Positions 44,849 through 54,624 are shown, counted from the first letter of the stretch. The stretch is 64,000 nucleotides of DNA from an uncultured Eubacterium sp. (GCA_948579355.1 CAPAOV010000015.1:1-64000), one strand, 5' to 3'. Translations and numbers: made by a program. The notes: generated from the sequence alone by a model not told the origin.

Positions 44849-46045
44849 TTAAGCTTTTTTTATCTTTTTTATAAAATCGAGGATTTTTACTGCTGCCTCT
44901 TCCTTACTCATCTGCGGCAGCTCCGAACATTCCTCTTTTGTTATGAGCGTAACAATATTCGTATCCACACCGAAGCCCGCCCCCTCCTGACGTAGATTGT
45001 TCGCCACTATCATATCCGCATTCTTTTGCAGCAATTTTTTGCGCGAATTTTCCAGCATATGCTCCGTTTCCATCGAAAAACCGCATATAAACTGCCCTTT
45101 CTGCCTGTGTTCGCCGAGCCATGCCAGAATATCTGTCGTTCGTTTTAGCGCAACGGAATAATCCCCGTCCTTTTTCTTTATCTTCTCATCGCTAAATTCC
45201 TGCGGTGTATAATCAGCAACCGCTGCGGCTTTGATAATGATATCCTGCTGCCCCGCTCTCTTGCTGACTTCTTCAAACATATCGGCGGCGCTCTCAATAT
45301 CAACCCGTGTGACGCCAAGAGGCGTATCGAGATTTGTCTGTCCGCTGATAAGCGTCACGTTCGCTCCGCGTCTGGCTGCTGCCGTCGCTAACGCATATCC
45401 CATCTTTCCGGTCGAGTGGTTGGTAAGATAACGCACCGGGTCGATTGCTTCCCTCGTCGGGCCCGCCGTTATCAATACATTTTCCCCTGTCATATCATGC
45501 TCATACTGCACTTCCTGCAACAGATACTGAAGCAATATATTTTCCGATGGCATTTTCCCCTTGCCTACGGCCTTACAGGCAAGCATACCCGTCTCCGGCT
45601 CCACAACAATCATGCCAAAATCCCTTAGTTTCTGTATGTTTGCCTGCGTCACCGGATTCTCATACATATTGACATTCATCGCCGGAGCCACAATTTTCTT
45701 ACACTTGCAGGCAAGAAGCGTCGTACTTAGCATATCGTCGGCAATGCCGTGCGCCATCTTGGCGATGATGTTTGCAGACGCCGGAGCCACAAGTGCGATA
45801 TCCGCTTTCGTCCCCAGTGCAACATGCTCGATATTGTAGTTGAAATTCCTGTCAAACGTATCTACAAGACATTTGTGTCCGGTCAGCGTCTCAAACGTAA
45901 TCGGGTTAATAAAGTTGGTAGCGTTTTCTGTCATCAAAACATGAACGTCGGCATGCAGCTTCGTCAACATGCTTGTAAGATTAGCTATCTTATATGCGGC
46001 GATACTCCCTGTCACGCCGAGAACAATCGTTTTTCCCGTCAACAT
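44849..46045 (-). CDS. coaBC: Bifunctional phosphopantothenoylcysteine decarboxylase / phosphopantothenate-cysteine ligase
   Basis: 398 residues. N-terminal CoaC flavoprotein: GKTIVLGVTGSIAAYK, catalytic His in NIEHVALG, and APAMNVNMYENP. C-terminal CoaB: TAGPTREAIDPVRYLTN, STGKMGYALA, IKKKDG. It performs two steps from phosphopantothenate to phosphopantetheine in CoA synthesis. The second Met (46045) is preferred because GAGGG lies 5 nt upstream. It is last of the pan operon, 28 nt after panD. Confidence 0.96.
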   Translation of the reverse strand: MLTGKTIVLGVTGSIAAYKIANLTSMLTKLHADVHVLMTENATNFINPITFETLTGHKCLVDTFDRNFNYNIEHVALGTKADIALVAPASANIIAKMAHGIADDMLSTTLLACKCKKIVAPAMNVNMYENPVTQANIQKLRDFGMIVVEPETGMLACKAVGKGKMPSENILLQYLLQEVQYEHDMTGENVLITAGPTREAIDPVRYLTNHSTGKMGYALATAAARRGANVTLISGQTNLDTPLGVTRVDIESAADMFEEVSKRAGQQDIIIKAAAVADYTPQEFSDEKIKKKDGDYSVALKRTTDILAWLGEHRQKGQFICGFSMETEHMLENSRKKLLQKNADMIVANNLRQEGAGFGVDTNIVTLITKEECSELPQMSKEEAAVKILDFIKKIKKA

Positions 46046-46072
46046 AATTTCCCTCATTTCCGTGCTTTTCGT

Positions 46073-46459
46073 TTATTCCGATAACTGACCGTGCTTTTCA
46101 TAATTGGTAACGCGCGCAATATGATTTTCCCCATCTACAAAAACGACTTTCGGTTTATGATTTTTTGCCTCTTCCGGCGTCATATCGCAATAACACATAA
46201 TAATTATATGGTCGCCGGTCTGCACCATCCGCGCCGCTGCGCCATTCAGACAAATCATGCCGCTCCCCCGTTCTCCCTCAATTGTATACGTCTCGAAACG
46301 GCTTCCATTTTCCACATCGACAATCTGGACTTTCTCATACTCCAAAATGCCCGCCGCTTCCATCAATTCCGGGTCCACGGTAATACTGCCCACATAATTT
46401 AATTCTGCCTGAACGACAACTGCACGATGAATTTTCCCTTTCAGCATTTGCACTGTCAT
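46073..46459 (-). CDS. panD: Aspartate 1-decarboxylase proenzyme
   Basis: 128 residues, pyruvoyl enzyme making beta-alanine from aspartate. The self-cleavage site Gly-Ser is in YVGSITVD (Ser25), with LKGKIHRA at the N-terminus. The frame extends to 46507, but GGAGGGG lies a few nt before the ATG at 46459 and this gives the family length. Between panC and coaBC in one operon. Confidence 0.95.
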   Translation of the reverse strand: MTVQMLKGKIHRAVVVQAELNYVGSITVDPELMEAAGILEYEKVQIVDVENGSRFETYTIEGERGSGMICLNGAAARMVQTGDHIIIMCYCDMTPEEAKNHKPKVVFVDGENHIARVTNYEKHGQLSE

Positions 46460-46521
46460 ACTTTCCCCTCCACTAAAATTTTCTACTTTTATTGATGATG
46501 CAGCCAAAAGGCAGCATCTCT

Positions 46522-47367
46522 TTATATCGTTATGATAAAATTATCAATAAGCCGCGTCTTTCCAATATAGACAGCTACGGCTGCCAAAACAGAGCCCTCC
46601 AGTACTTCCTTTTCCTGAATATTGTCAAAATCTACAATATCGACATAATCTATCTTTGCCAGCGGTTCTGATTCGATAATGTCGCAAATCGCCTTTTTTA
46701 CTTTTCCGGCGTCACGTTCTCCTGCCCGCACCATCTCTTCTCCTTTTTCAAGGCCCTTGTGAAGTATGACTGCTGCTTTCCGCTCCTCCGGCGAAAGATA
46801 AGTATTACGGGAACTTTTCGCCAGTCCATCTTCTTCCCGTACAATCGGGCAGCCAACAATCTGCAGCGGAAAGTTCAAATCACGAACCATGCGCCGGATA
46901 ACCGCCAACTGCTGTGCGTCTTTCTGTCCAAAATATGCTCTATCCGGTCCGACAATGTGGAATAATTTGCCGACTACCGTACATACCCCGCGAAAATGCG
47001 TGGGACGCGTTCTGCCACATAATCCTTTCGTCAGATTATCCATATCAATATATGTGCAAAAATCGTCGTAATACATCTCTTCCGGCTGCGGGTGGAAAAT
47101 AAGGTCAGCTCCAGCTTCCTCACATATTGCGGCGTCATGTTCCAAATCACGCGGATATGTTGCAAGGTCCTCGGTCGGGCCAAACTGAATCGGATTGACA
47201 AATACACTTACCACAACGCAGTCATTCTGCTCTACCGCTTTGTCTATCAGGCTTTTGTGCCCCTCATGCAGGTATCCCATCGTCGGGACAAGTCCGACGC
47301 TAAGCCCTTGCTCCCGCCAGACTTTTACCTGTTTTCTTACGTCTTCTACCGTTTTTACTATTTGCAT
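46522..47367 (-). CDS. panC: Pantothenate synthetase
   Basis: 281 residues. It joins pantoate and beta-alanine with [19 protein letters not shown] holds the HIGH-like motif, with [39 protein letters not shown] and the C-terminal SSRNTYLS (KMSKS-like) following. GAGGAGG lies upstream of the ATG. Standard pan operon position after panB (21-nt gap). Confidence 0.97.
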   Translation of the reverse strand: MQIVKTVEDVRKQVKVWREQGLSVGLVPTMGYLHEGHKSLIDKAVEQNDCVVVSVFVNPIQFGPTEDLATYPRDLEHDAAICEEAGADLIFHPQPEEMYYDDFCTYIDMDNLTKGLCGRTRPTHFRGVCTVVGKLFHIVGPDRAYFGQKDAQQLAVIRRMVRDLNFPLQIVGCPIVREEDGLAKSSRNTYLSPEERKAAVILHKGLEKGEEMVRAGERDAGKVKKAICDIIESEPLAKIDYVDIVDFDNIQEKEVLEGSVLAAVAVYIGKTRLIDNFIITI

Positions 47368-47388
47368 GACTGCCTTTTCCTCCTCTTT

Positions 47389-48216
47389 TTAATACAATTT
47401 ATCTATAATGTCATCATCTATTTTGTACTCATGCTCTTCTCCCGGGAACACACCGCTGCGGATTTCTTCAAAATACTGCGTAAATGCTTCTTTCATAATC
47501 TCCCCGATATTGGCATAACGTTTGACAAACTTCGGCGTAAAATCAGAAAACATGCCTAGCAAATCCTGATATACAAGAACTTGTCCGTCACAGCCGTTGC
47601 CCGCGCCAATGCCTATGGTCGGAATTGACAGTTTTTCCGTCACCAAATCGGCAAGTTTTTTGGGAATCCCCTCAAGAACTACGGCAAATGCTCCTGCCTC
47701 CTGTACGGCCATTGCGTCCTCTAGTAACTCCCGTGCGGCTGCTTCCGTCTTTCCCTGAACCTTGAAGCCGCCAAAAGCATGAATGGACTGCGGCGTCAGC
47801 CCGAGGTGTGCGCATACCGGAATACCGGCTTCCACAATCGCCTTGATTTGCGGACAGACTTTTCTTCCGCCCTCCAGTTTAACTGCTCCGGCATGTCCCT
47901 CTTTCATCAGCCGTCCCGCATTTACTACCGCATCATAAACGGACGTCTGATATGACATAAACGGCATATCAATAATGACAAGGGCATTTTGGGCGCCGCG
48001 TGCGACTGCCCTGCCATGATGAATCATATCGTCTACCGTGACAGATATGGTGTCTTCATAGCCCAAAATGACATTTCCTAATGAATCGCCTACCAAAATA
48101 CTGTTTACTCCCGCTTCATCTTCCAGTTTGGCAGTGGAGTAATCATAGGCCGTAAGCATAGAAATCTTTTCGCCATTTTCTTTCATCTGCTGAAAAGTAA
48201 CAACCGTGTTCTTCAT
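47389..48216 (-). CDS. panB: 3-methyl-2-oxobutanoate hydroxymethyltransferase
   Basis: 275 residues. It makes ketopantoate from 2-oxoisovalerate. Motifs: [28 protein letters not shown] (metal Asp), [20 protein letters not shown] and [17 protein letters not shown]. The start is the ATG at 48216, 7 nt after GAGG, not the TTG two codons upstream. It begins 10 nt after the DUF2520 gene stop. Confidence 0.97.
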   Translation of the reverse strand: MKNTVVTFQQMKENGEKISMLTAYDYSTAKLEDEAGVNSILVGDSLGNVILGYEDTISVTVDDMIHHGRAVARGAQNALVIIDMPFMSYQTSVYDAVVNAGRLMKEGHAGAVKLEGGRKVCPQIKAIVEAGIPVCAHLGLTPQSIHAFGGFKVQGKTEAAARELLEDAMAVQEAGAFAVVLEGIPKKLADLVTEKLSIPTIGIGAGNGCDGQVLVYQDLLGMFSDFTPKFVKRYANIGEIMKEAFTQYFEEIRSGVFPGEEHEYKIDDDIIDKLY

Positions 48217-48225
48217 AATCAATCC

Positions 48226-49101
48226 TCATTTCTTCTTTGCTTCCTGTGATTTGTCTCCTCGCAGAAGCTCCTCTATGACCGCATAATCTTTATGCGGATT
48301 TTTGCGCCTTGCCACCTCTGTCAGCGTCCGGCCAAGACCAATATATACCTGATGCTCCCGGTCGGTTAATTGCGCTAAATGCTTCTTTATCGTTTCCACA
48401 TCCCCGCGCTCAATAGGGCCGGTCAGGGCCTGCTCGGGTGAAGTATGCAGCAAGTTTTGAATATTTCCCTCAACGAGCGGCTTCACGAGACGTTTTGCTT
48501 CTGTCTCGGAAAAACCGCAATCGACAAGCATATCAATGCTCATCTGATAGAGGCCAATCATCATATTGCTGATTAGCGAAGCGGCCGCATGATAACGCTC
48601 TTTTTTCTTTCCTTTAATTACAAAAACAGGATTGCCTAAACGTTCCAGTAACGGACAGAGCTCTGCCAGCGCTTCTTTATCGCCCTCGGCGGTGAACATA
48701 ACCTGATTCAATTGTTTATAAGATGTGAATTTATCGCTGAACGCATACATAGGATGAAAGGAACAGGCATAGAAACCTTTTTTCTCCCTGTTCAAGAATA
48801 CATCGGATGACAATGAGCCACTGAAATGGCATATAATTTTATTCTTTTCATTATAATCATACTGCACAATCTGAGCCCAGACTTCGGAAATACAGTCGTC
48901 TGGAGTAGTGATGAAAATCAGATTGTTTTCGCTTACTAATTGGTATAGAGAGTCATAGGCTCTCGTATTTGTGAAAGTCGCGGCAGTTTCCACGCTCTCT
49001 TTTGTCTTGCTGCTGTAGCCGGATACGCCAAGCCCCTGCTCCACGAAATACCTGCCAAGGGAACAGCCAACTTTTCCGGCACCTATGATTCCTATTTTCA
49101 T
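48226..49101 (-). CDS. Rossmann/DUF2520 reductase, probable PanG-type ketopantoate reductase
   Basis: 291 residues. N-terminal NAD(P)-binding GIIGAGKVGCSLG, FITTPDD and HFSGSLSSDVF, followed by a helical DUF2520 domain with YHAAASLISNMMIGLY. It is the first gene of panB-panC-panD-coaBC, and no PanE is in the window. PanG, an alternative ketopantoate reductase described in Francisella and present in some Firmicutes, is of this general type as I recall. The operon position makes NADPH-dependent reduction of ketopantoate to pantoate the best guess. Confidence 0.82.
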   Translation of the reverse strand: MKIGIIGAGKVGCSLGRYFVEQGLGVSGYSSKTKESVETAATFTNTRAYDSLYQLVSENNLIFITTPDDCISEVWAQIVQYDYNEKNKIICHFSGSLSSDVFLNREKKGFYACSFHPMYAFSDKFTSYKQLNQVMFTAEGDKEALAELCPLLERLGNPVFVIKGKKKERYHAAASLISNMMIGLYQMSIDMLVDCGFSETEAKRLVKPLVEGNIQNLLHTSPEQALTGPIERGDVETIKKHLAQLTDREHQVYIGLGRTLTEVARRKNPHKDYAVIEELLRGDKSQEAKKK

Positions 49102-49240
49102 GTCATCACCCCCATGGCATAGCCTGACGGTGGCAACACATTATCATCTGATGCAGTTTCCTACGAATACCGCTCACAGGTGTTAGGATAGCACAGGTTC
49201 ACTGTTTTGTAAAGAGACAAATACCGCATGATACCCGCGC

Positions 49241-49828
49241 TCACTGTCTTTCATAATAGCGGATACCGTCCTCCGGCCGGAAATATGTGCGGATATATCC
49301 ATCTGTGGACACAACGACAAAGTCATTAGTCGCCTCTACATAATATATATCATCTCCATCCTCTTTTTGCTTTTTATGCAAAGCCGAGGAATGGTTTATA
49401 GTCGCATTGGCGCCGGCAAGATATTCTTCGGCAGAGGCATACCCCATCGCTTTGCCATGTTTTTCATAGTGCTGATTCATCATCCCCTCGCTTCGGAACA
49501 GTATGGCCTCCTGCACATTTGACGGCGTTGTCGTCTGCTGCGGATAGTTACCGGTATTTCCAAGATTCCCCCGAACATAGGTGATTAATAGAAAGGTAAG
49601 TAAAACAAGCAAGAGGAAGACCGGCTTCGGCACTGATTGTAACGCCGTTCTCCGGTTTTTTCTTCTCTCTCTGCGCTTCGGAACAATCGCTTCGTTTCTC
49701 TTTATACGCTCCGCACGCCGACAGCTTCGACAGCTCGTCGGAATGTCCAGACCATTTTCTTTATAGTAGTCAAGCTCTGCTCCTGTAATCTCAAATTCTT
49801 TTCCACACTGTAAACATTTATTCGTCAT
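49241..49828 (-). CDS. Zinc-ribbon membrane protein of unknown function
   Basis: 195 residues. An N-terminal zinc ribbon (CLQCGKEF ... CRSCRR, with the intervening ITGAELDYYKENGL) is followed by a basic patch, one membrane helix (VFLLLVLLTFLLITYV, about 69-84) and an extracytoplasmic C-terminal domain of about 100 residues ending FVVVSTDGYIRTYFRPEDGIRYY. The C-terminal pattern resembles small barnase-type or 'phage-like' beta domains but is not assigned. GAGGGGC precedes the ATG. Monocistronic. Confidence 0.75.
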   Translation of the reverse strand: MTNKCLQCGKEFEITGAELDYYKENGLDIPTSCRSCRRAERIKRNEAIVPKRRERRKNRRTALQSVPKPVFLLLVLLTFLLITYVRGNLGNTGNYPQQTTTPSNVQEAILFRSEGMMNQHYEKHGKAMGYASAEEYLAGANATINHSSALHKKQKEDGDDIYYVEATNDFVVVSTDGYIRTYFRPEDGIRYYERQ

Positions 49829-49922
49829 GACGCCCCTCGGATTTTCTTTTTTTACTGTTTGTTACTGCTTTGTCAATATTTTAGCACATAAAGGGCTTTG
49901 ACGCAAAGATATTTACATCGGA

Positions 49923-50156
49923 CTATGTATCTTCCATTACAAGTATATCTTCAATCTGTACCTGAAACACTTCTGCCAGAATAACTAAGTTATCTACCGC
50001 TGGCAAAACAACTCCCCGCTGCCACTTATAAATTGCCTGTGGAGTGGAAAAACCAAAAATTTCCTGTAACTGCCGAACCGAAAGCCCGCTTTTCATACGC
50101 AGCCTTGCTATATTTTCCCCTGTCTTTTCCATGTTAATTATCGGATTCTTCTGCAT
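49923..50156 (-). CDS. XRE-family helix-turn-helix regulator
   Basis: 77 residues, essentially one Cro/CI-type HTH domain: IARLRMKSGLSVRQLQEIFG, then STPQAIYKWQRGVVLPAVDNLVILA. GAGGGGG lies 9 nt before the ATG. It opens a small accessory stretch (methylase, RelBE). Targets unknown. Confidence 0.85.
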   Translation of the reverse strand: MQKNPIINMEKTGENIARLRMKSGLSVRQLQEIFGFSTPQAIYKWQRGVVLPAVDNLVILAEVFQVQIEDILVMEDT

Positions 50157-50186
50157 TTATGGCATCCCCCTCTTTTATAAACCCTT

Positions 50187-50241
50187 GAGCGTCACGCTTT
50201 ACGGAACCGCCCGGAACCGCAGGTGCACTCGAATACTTTCG
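50187..50241. repeat. Copy B of the 55-nt repeat
   Basis: Begins GAGCGTCACGCTT and aligns with 14840-14894 (about 40 of 55 positions match by eye). As in copy A, a strong terminator follows (50250-50289). Confidence 0.5.
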
Positions 50242-50249
50242 CGGATACA

Positions 50250-50289
50250 AAAAGGCCACTTATCTCTACAGGGATAAGTGGGCCTTTTG
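50250..50289. terminator. Bidirectional terminator
   Basis: AAAAGGCC-ACTTATC pairs with GATAAGT-GGGCCTTTT with T/A tracts outside on both strands. Confidence 0.8.
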
Positions 50290-50315
50290 AGTCTATGTCT
50301 TGCAATTTCTAAAAT

Positions 50316-50450
50316 TCATATACATATCCTATGCCTACACGTTATCGTTGTAGAATTAACAGAACTAAATGCTTCACCCATATCACCAGAATCCAAAATA
50401 TGCTGAATTCGGTCAATTCTGTCTTTACGTGTAAACAATGAATAAGCCAT
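50316..50450 (-). CDS. 44-residue unknown peptide
   Basis: ATG at 50450 with AAGGA 7 nt upstream. Product starts MAYSLFTRKDRIDRIQHILD and ends with a Thr/Cys/Arg stretch (STTITCRHRICI) that looks like an out-of-frame or truncated tail. It may be the 5' remnant of a larger gene. No family recognised. Confidence 0.35.
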   Translation of the reverse strand: MAYSLFTRKDRIDRIQHILDSGDMGEAFSSVNSTTITCRHRICI

Positions 50451-50556
50451 GATACTATCCTTTCTGACAACGGTTCGTCTCTTTTTTCTATGCATTATAG
50501 CACAGACAAATATATTTGTCATTAAACTTATGGTATACAGTCGGCAATTACTAATC

Positions 50557-50811
50557 TTATAATAAATACCATTGACGATTTTTCTCACCAACTGTTCTTA
50601 TCATACCAGTAAGCGTATCATGACTCTTAATATTTCTGACTTTTTGTGAAAATTTATCATCATTTCTGTCTTGCAAGATTTGTAAATCTTCTCCACTCGG
50701 CTCCATGATTCGTCTAGCCTCTGAAATCATCTCGGATGTTCTTATTCCAGGATTATTACGAATAATGTCTATTACAACTTCTGCTATTTCTGCTTCAGAA
50801 TAACAGCTCAT
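50557..50811 (-). CDS. 84-residue winged-helix protein beside a DNA methylase
   Basis: ATG at 50811 with AAGGAGGTG 6 nt upstream; the longer frame has no site. Pattern of a winged helix: EIAEVVIDIIRNNPGIRTSEM, then KFSQKVRNIKSH and a final NRQWYLL strand. Such domains cap restriction endonucleases and also act alone as regulators. It lies 178 nt downstream of the D12 methylase on the same strand. Either a controller protein or the N-terminal piece of a lost restriction enzyme. Confidence 0.6.
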   Translation of the reverse strand: MSCYSEAEIAEVVIDIIRNNPGIRTSEMISEARRIMEPSGEDLQILQDRNDDKFSQKVRNIKSHDTLTGMIRTVGEKNRQWYLL

Positions 50812-50989
50812 CTCTTTCACCTCCTTTTTATCATTTCGTATATTTATTACAAAATAAATTCGGGTGAAAACAACCATAAAGCACTTTACAAGTATTAGTT
50901 AGGTATCTTATCCGAATTTATTGTAATCTTTTTTCCGGCAAAATACAGGAAAATGCACGAATAACTAAATTCCGTACACGAACTGTCTT

Positions 50990-52162
50990 TCATGTCAGGC
51001 AAAGCGGATAATTCGTTATCATAAGATGCTCCGCCTCTTTATCATTTCTGTCCTGAAAACTTACGAAGTATTTTTTATCAAATTTACTCACATACAACTG
51101 CCTTTTATTGGCCGTTGCCATTCCCACGGGATACAGACTTCTGATAAATTCCGTGTTCTTTATTATTAGCATGAAGTTTGCCCTGCACTGTCCAATCAAA
51201 TAATCGGCAAGCCGTTTCTGCTCATCTTGCCCAAATTCATTTTTTGCATAAGTACTAAACTCAGTATCATACGGCGGGTCTAAGAAGACAAAGTCTTCTG
51301 CCGTCGGTTCGTGCTTTTTAAAAAATTGTTCAAAGTCCATATTTTCAATGACCGTATGATGTAACTGACGAATGAGCTGCTCATCCGTAAAATAGTTTAT
51401 TTTTTTTAATATTGATTTCCTGTTATAGGATATACCGCCATAGGGAACATTGAATTTTCCCTGTCGGTTATAGCGAAACATGGAGGCATAGCAAAATTGC
51501 CGCACAAAGAAATAGATTGCCGTAGCAAACGGAGTCTCTATCTCCAATTCGCTTATATGGTTATATAAATATCGAAAATGCATATAAAAAGCATTCTTAA
51601 AGGCGCCCTCCAGATTGCGCACCACATCTTCCAGCGGCATATCTCCCTTTTTTTCCTCCAGTTTTTTCATGCGGTCAATCTTGTTTTTCAGACTCTTGTT
51701 CATTTCCATGACGAAATTTTCAATGGCAATGTTAAAGCTCGTATGCAATAAACCGTTAAACTGTTCTGTATTGTGTAACAAAAACTCGGAGATACTATCA
51801 TCCAATTGCGTGCGGTTCCTTTTCCCGTTTTTGTATTCATAGTAAATGCCAACCAATTCTTCCGTATGATTCCTAACAACCTGCTCCAAAACACGCCAAT
51901 TTTCGTCTATCGCATTTAGCTTTTCAAGAAATTCCTGATTCTGCTCGCCAATCATCTTATATAAGTGGATTAGCTCTGTTGATTTATCGTTAATAAAATA
52001 TGCTTCGCTGTCCAAAGATAAATATACAGCGCCCCCTCCGACAAAAGGCTCGTAATAATTTTTACAATTCTCTGGCAGATTGGGTAGTATGTATTTTAAT
52101 TCCTTTTCTTTTCCTCCCGGATATTTCAGTATAGGAGACAATTTAACTTTCTTTGCATTCAT
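50990..52162 (-). CDS. D12-class DNA N6-adenine methyltransferase
   Basis: 390 residues. AdoMet motif PFVGGGAVYLSL (FxGxG) near the N-terminus, preceded by KYPGGK, and catalytic DPPYD near residue 298. The middle holds a long helical target-recognition insert. It transfers methyl to adenine in DNA; the recognition sequence cannot be read. No intact restriction nuclease is next to it, so it may be solitary or a remnant of a restriction-modification system. TAGGAGG lies upstream of the ATG. Confidence 0.92.
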   Translation of the reverse strand: MNAKKVKLSPILKYPGGKEKELKYILPNLPENCKNYYEPFVGGGAVYLSLDSEAYFINDKSTELIHLYKMIGEQNQEFLEKLNAIDENWRVLEQVVRNHTEELVGIYYEYKNGKRNRTQLDDSISEFLLHNTEQFNGLLHTSFNIAIENFVMEMNKSLKNKIDRMKKLEEKKGDMPLEDVVRNLEGAFKNAFYMHFRYLYNHISELEIETPFATAIYFFVRQFCYASMFRYNRQGKFNVPYGGISYNRKSILKKINYFTDEQLIRQLHHTVIENMDFEQFFKKHEPTAEDFVFLDPPYDTEFSTYAKNEFGQDEQKRLADYLIGQCRANFMLIIKNTEFIRSLYPVGMATANKRQLYVSKFDKKYFVSFQDRNDKEAEHLMITNYPLCLT

Positions 52163-52203
52163 TGTCTTTTGAATCCTCCTATGATTTGTGGTAAGGTAAT
52201 TTA

Positions 52204-52536
52204 TTAATCAAAGTCCATTTCCGCCAATATATTAAGCTGGTCACGACTTTGATAGATAATGTTAAGAATATAGATACATTTGGCATTTTCATCAATGCGG
52301 AAATAAATATAAAAGTTTTTTACTATTAGTTTACGAATACCACGAGAATGCCACGGTTCCTCAGAAACTGGCGCTATCCTTTGAGGCATATTAGCCAGTT
52401 TGCTTATTTCTGCACGGATAGCACGTATATAGGTCAATGCTACATCTGGTACAAGCAACACATCCGCTATATAATTACGCAATTCAACAAGGTCTGTTGC
52501 TGCATCGGATGTCATAATAATTTCATAGGTGTTCAT
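52204..52536 (-). CDS. RelE/ParE-family toxin
   Basis: 110 residues. N-terminal MTSDAATDLVELRNYIAD, then RIRK-like IRKLIVKNFYIYFRID and the C-terminal IYILNIIYQSRDQ are typical of RelE/ParE toxins. It overlaps the antitoxin stop by 4 nt (ATGA). Whether it is an mRNA interferase or gyrase poison cannot be told from sequence. Confidence 0.88.
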   Translation of the reverse strand: MNTYEIIMTSDAATDLVELRNYIADVLLVPDVALTYIRAIRAEISKLANMPQRIAPVSEEPWHSRGIRKLIVKNFYIYFRIDENAKCIYILNIIYQSRDQLNILAEMDFD

Positions 52537-52832
52537 TTTATAAGACTCCTTTCGAGTTCATCAAACACCTCATTGTAAGGCACACCTTCCCCTGCAAGAG
52601 ATTGCTCATAGCTCTTCTGAAGCTTTTTGTTCAGTTCAACATCTGACATAGTGTCTATAGTTTGTAGCTCCTGTGGAATCGTTAAAGAAAACGGTATGCC
52701 ATGCCTGTATATAATCTGACGGTAAAGGGAATTAATAACTACAGAAACAGGTATGCCCAGTTTTTGCAGGATATCTTCTGCTTCCGTTTTTATGTCGTAT
52801 TCGACACGTGCGCTTACGGTTGAATCTTTCAT
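52533..52832 (-). CDS. RelB/DinJ-family antitoxin
   Basis: 99 residues. Ribbon-helix-helix start STVSARVEYDIKTEAEDILQ, then LGIPVSVVINSLYRQII and GIPFSLTIP, a textbook RelB/DinJ pattern. ATG at 52832 is used (GAGGTG 6 nt upstream), not the longer frame. First gene of the pair, translationally coupled to the toxin. Confidence 0.9.
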   Translation of the reverse strand: MKDSTVSARVEYDIKTEAEDILQKLGIPVSVVINSLYRQIIYRHGIPFSLTIPQELQTIDTMSDVELNKKLQKSYEQSLAGEGVPYNEVFDELERSLIK

Positions 52833-52892
52833 AGAGAACACCTCACTTTTAAAACCATTGTACAACATTGTATTGCAATTAGCAAGACAAAA

Positions 52893-52929
52893 ACGGCACC
52901 AAACCGCTATTTCAGCAATTCAGTACCGT
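52893..52929 (-). terminator. Terminator of the blaI-blaR1 operon
   Basis: On the minus strand ACGGTAC pairs with GTGCCGT (one G-U) around an inner GCT/AGC, followed by T5. Confidence 0.65.
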
Positions 52930-52961
52930 CTTTTATTTTTCGTGGAACAATTTTCAAATTT

Positions 52962-54593
52962 TCAATAAGATGTGCCGGCCATTTTTGTGATGAACCACTT
53001 TTGATTAATACATTCACAAACATACTCATATTTTTGGTTTATTACTTTTGAGGTACTGTCGGCATAAGAGACTTTTATTTTCTCTTTTGAATTAAGTTTT
53101 ACCTGTGTTGGCGTAATCACCTGTATGGAAGCGATGGAACATGCGATGATTTGCTCGCGGATTCCACGCTTATAATAATTTTCTGCGATATTGCACTGCT
53201 GGGTATAGATATCGCAGTTTTCAGCCAACACCAGTTTTAGTTTATCTGTTTTTCCGGTATTGACGGCGTCCGTAAAACTTTGTATATACTGTCCAAAAAC
53301 TTTCTTTAAAGAACTTCCGGCAACTGCAATAAGCGCGCTTTCACCGCTCTTGGTATAGCGGAAATCCGGGGCGGCAAATGTCTGCTGTCCTATTTTCACT
53401 TCCGGTTCAAATACCACTCCTGCATATCCTTCCAGTTCTTTTCCCTCACCCAAACTCTTTAACGCTGTTCCACTACCTGTTATTCCCTTTTCTACACGCT
53501 CTGTCTTCTCGACTTTTCTTGCGGAGAGGCCAATTCCCGTGCTGCATGTAATGCCGGCCGTCACCAAGACGGCTAACACAAGAGGTATGGCAATCCAGCG
53601 GGAATAGTGCCTTTTTGTACTAATCGCGCGGATTCTCTTCTCCATTTCCCTGCCCCGTCTGCTCATTGACATAAGCGGATAGCGAAATTCTCCCCAATTT
53701 GCATCCCCTGCCAGCCGGAGCAGCATTTTCCCATAGAAAAAACGCTTTTCTTCTCCTACAATATGAAGTACGGTCTCGTCACAGAACAGTTCCGCATCCT
53801 TTTTAGATAAAGAAACCGCCAGCCACATAAACGGATTAAACCAGTAAACGGATACTAAAACCATCCGAAACATCGCCCATATATGGTCGCCGTGCCGATA
53901 ATGTACATATTCATGGGTTATCATTTGCTCCAGTTCTTCCGCCTCTGCTTCACCACCGCCCACAACCAATTTCTCCGGCAGATATATGACCGGACGGAAA
54001 AAACCGTACAGACACGGATTTTTTATAAATGAGACGGCGTATACCGGCACCTTGCCTCGTTTTGCAAAAAATTTTCGCTTGCGCTTTAATTTCCGCATAA
54101 GGCTTACATTGGAAATGACAAACCATACAAGTAAAAGAGCAGATAAAAGCAGCCAGATTCCCACCAAAAACAAGCCGTAGCTTCCTTTTTCCGTGCCGCT
54201 TTCCGCCTGCACGCTGTCTTTTGTCGGGATACTGCTCCCCAATGAAAAGACTGTGCTGCTACCCTGTATTTCCGTCGTTTGTTCCTGTATGCCCTCTCCC
54301 CCCATGACGCCGGATATCGGACTGCTAATTTTCACTTCCGTTTCTGCTGCCTGTCTCACATCTTCTTTTGGCAGATTTTCTTTTGATTTTGTGGAAACAA
54401 TATCCGAAATTATCGTTCCCACACTAAACGGCGTGGAAATAAAATTTACCGGAATCATAAAACGAAGCAGAACGACAAACCACAGAGCATAGATGCCTGC
54501 ATATCGAATTTTTCCCATGAAAATTTTGCGAATCCCCAAAATCATCAATACAAGTAATGAAGATTCCAACATCCATCCCAAAAAACTGCTCAT
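52962..54593 (-). CDS. BlaR1-family M56 metalloprotease sensor with TcaA/NTF2-like C-terminal domain
   Basis: 543 residues. Membrane helices at about 5-20, 32-50, 140-165 and 350-370. The cytosolic or membrane-embedded gluzincin has HEYVHYRHGDH (zinc site) and the downstream Glu in ELFCDE. In BlaR1/MecR1 such a protease responds to an outside signal and leads to cleavage of the BlaI repressor. Here the outer domain (about 375-543) is not a beta-lactam-binding transpeptidase fold. It reads as an NTF2-like segment (YIQSFTDAVNTGKTDKL ... YYKRGIREQIIACSI) like the last domain of TcaA. The ligand is therefore probably not a beta-lactam. Confidence 0.87.
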   Translation of the reverse strand: MSSFLGWMLESSLLVLMILGIRKIFMGKIRYAGIYALWFVVLLRFMIPVNFISTPFSVGTIISDIVSTKSKENLPKEDVRQAAETEVKISSPISGVMGGEGIQEQTTEIQGSSTVFSLGSSIPTKDSVQAESGTEKGSYGLFLVGIWLLLSALLLVWFVISNVSLMRKLKRKRKFFAKRGKVPVYAVSFIKNPCLYGFFRPVIYLPEKLVVGGGEAEAEELEQMITHEYVHYRHGDHIWAMFRMVLVSVYWFNPFMWLAVSLSKKDAELFCDETVLHIVGEEKRFFYGKMLLRLAGDANWGEFRYPLMSMSRRGREMEKRIRAISTKRHYSRWIAIPLVLAVLVTAGITCSTGIGLSARKVEKTERVEKGITGSGTALKSLGEGKELEGYAGVVFEPEVKIGQQTFAAPDFRYTKSGESALIAVAGSSLKKVFGQYIQSFTDAVNTGKTDKLKLVLAENCDIYTQQCNIAENYYKRGIREQIIACSIASIQVITPTQVKLNSKEKIKVSYADSTSKVINQKYEYVCECINQKWFITKMAGTSY

Positions 54594-54624
54594 TCTTTCC
54601 CTTAACTTCCTTTCTTAACTGTGC

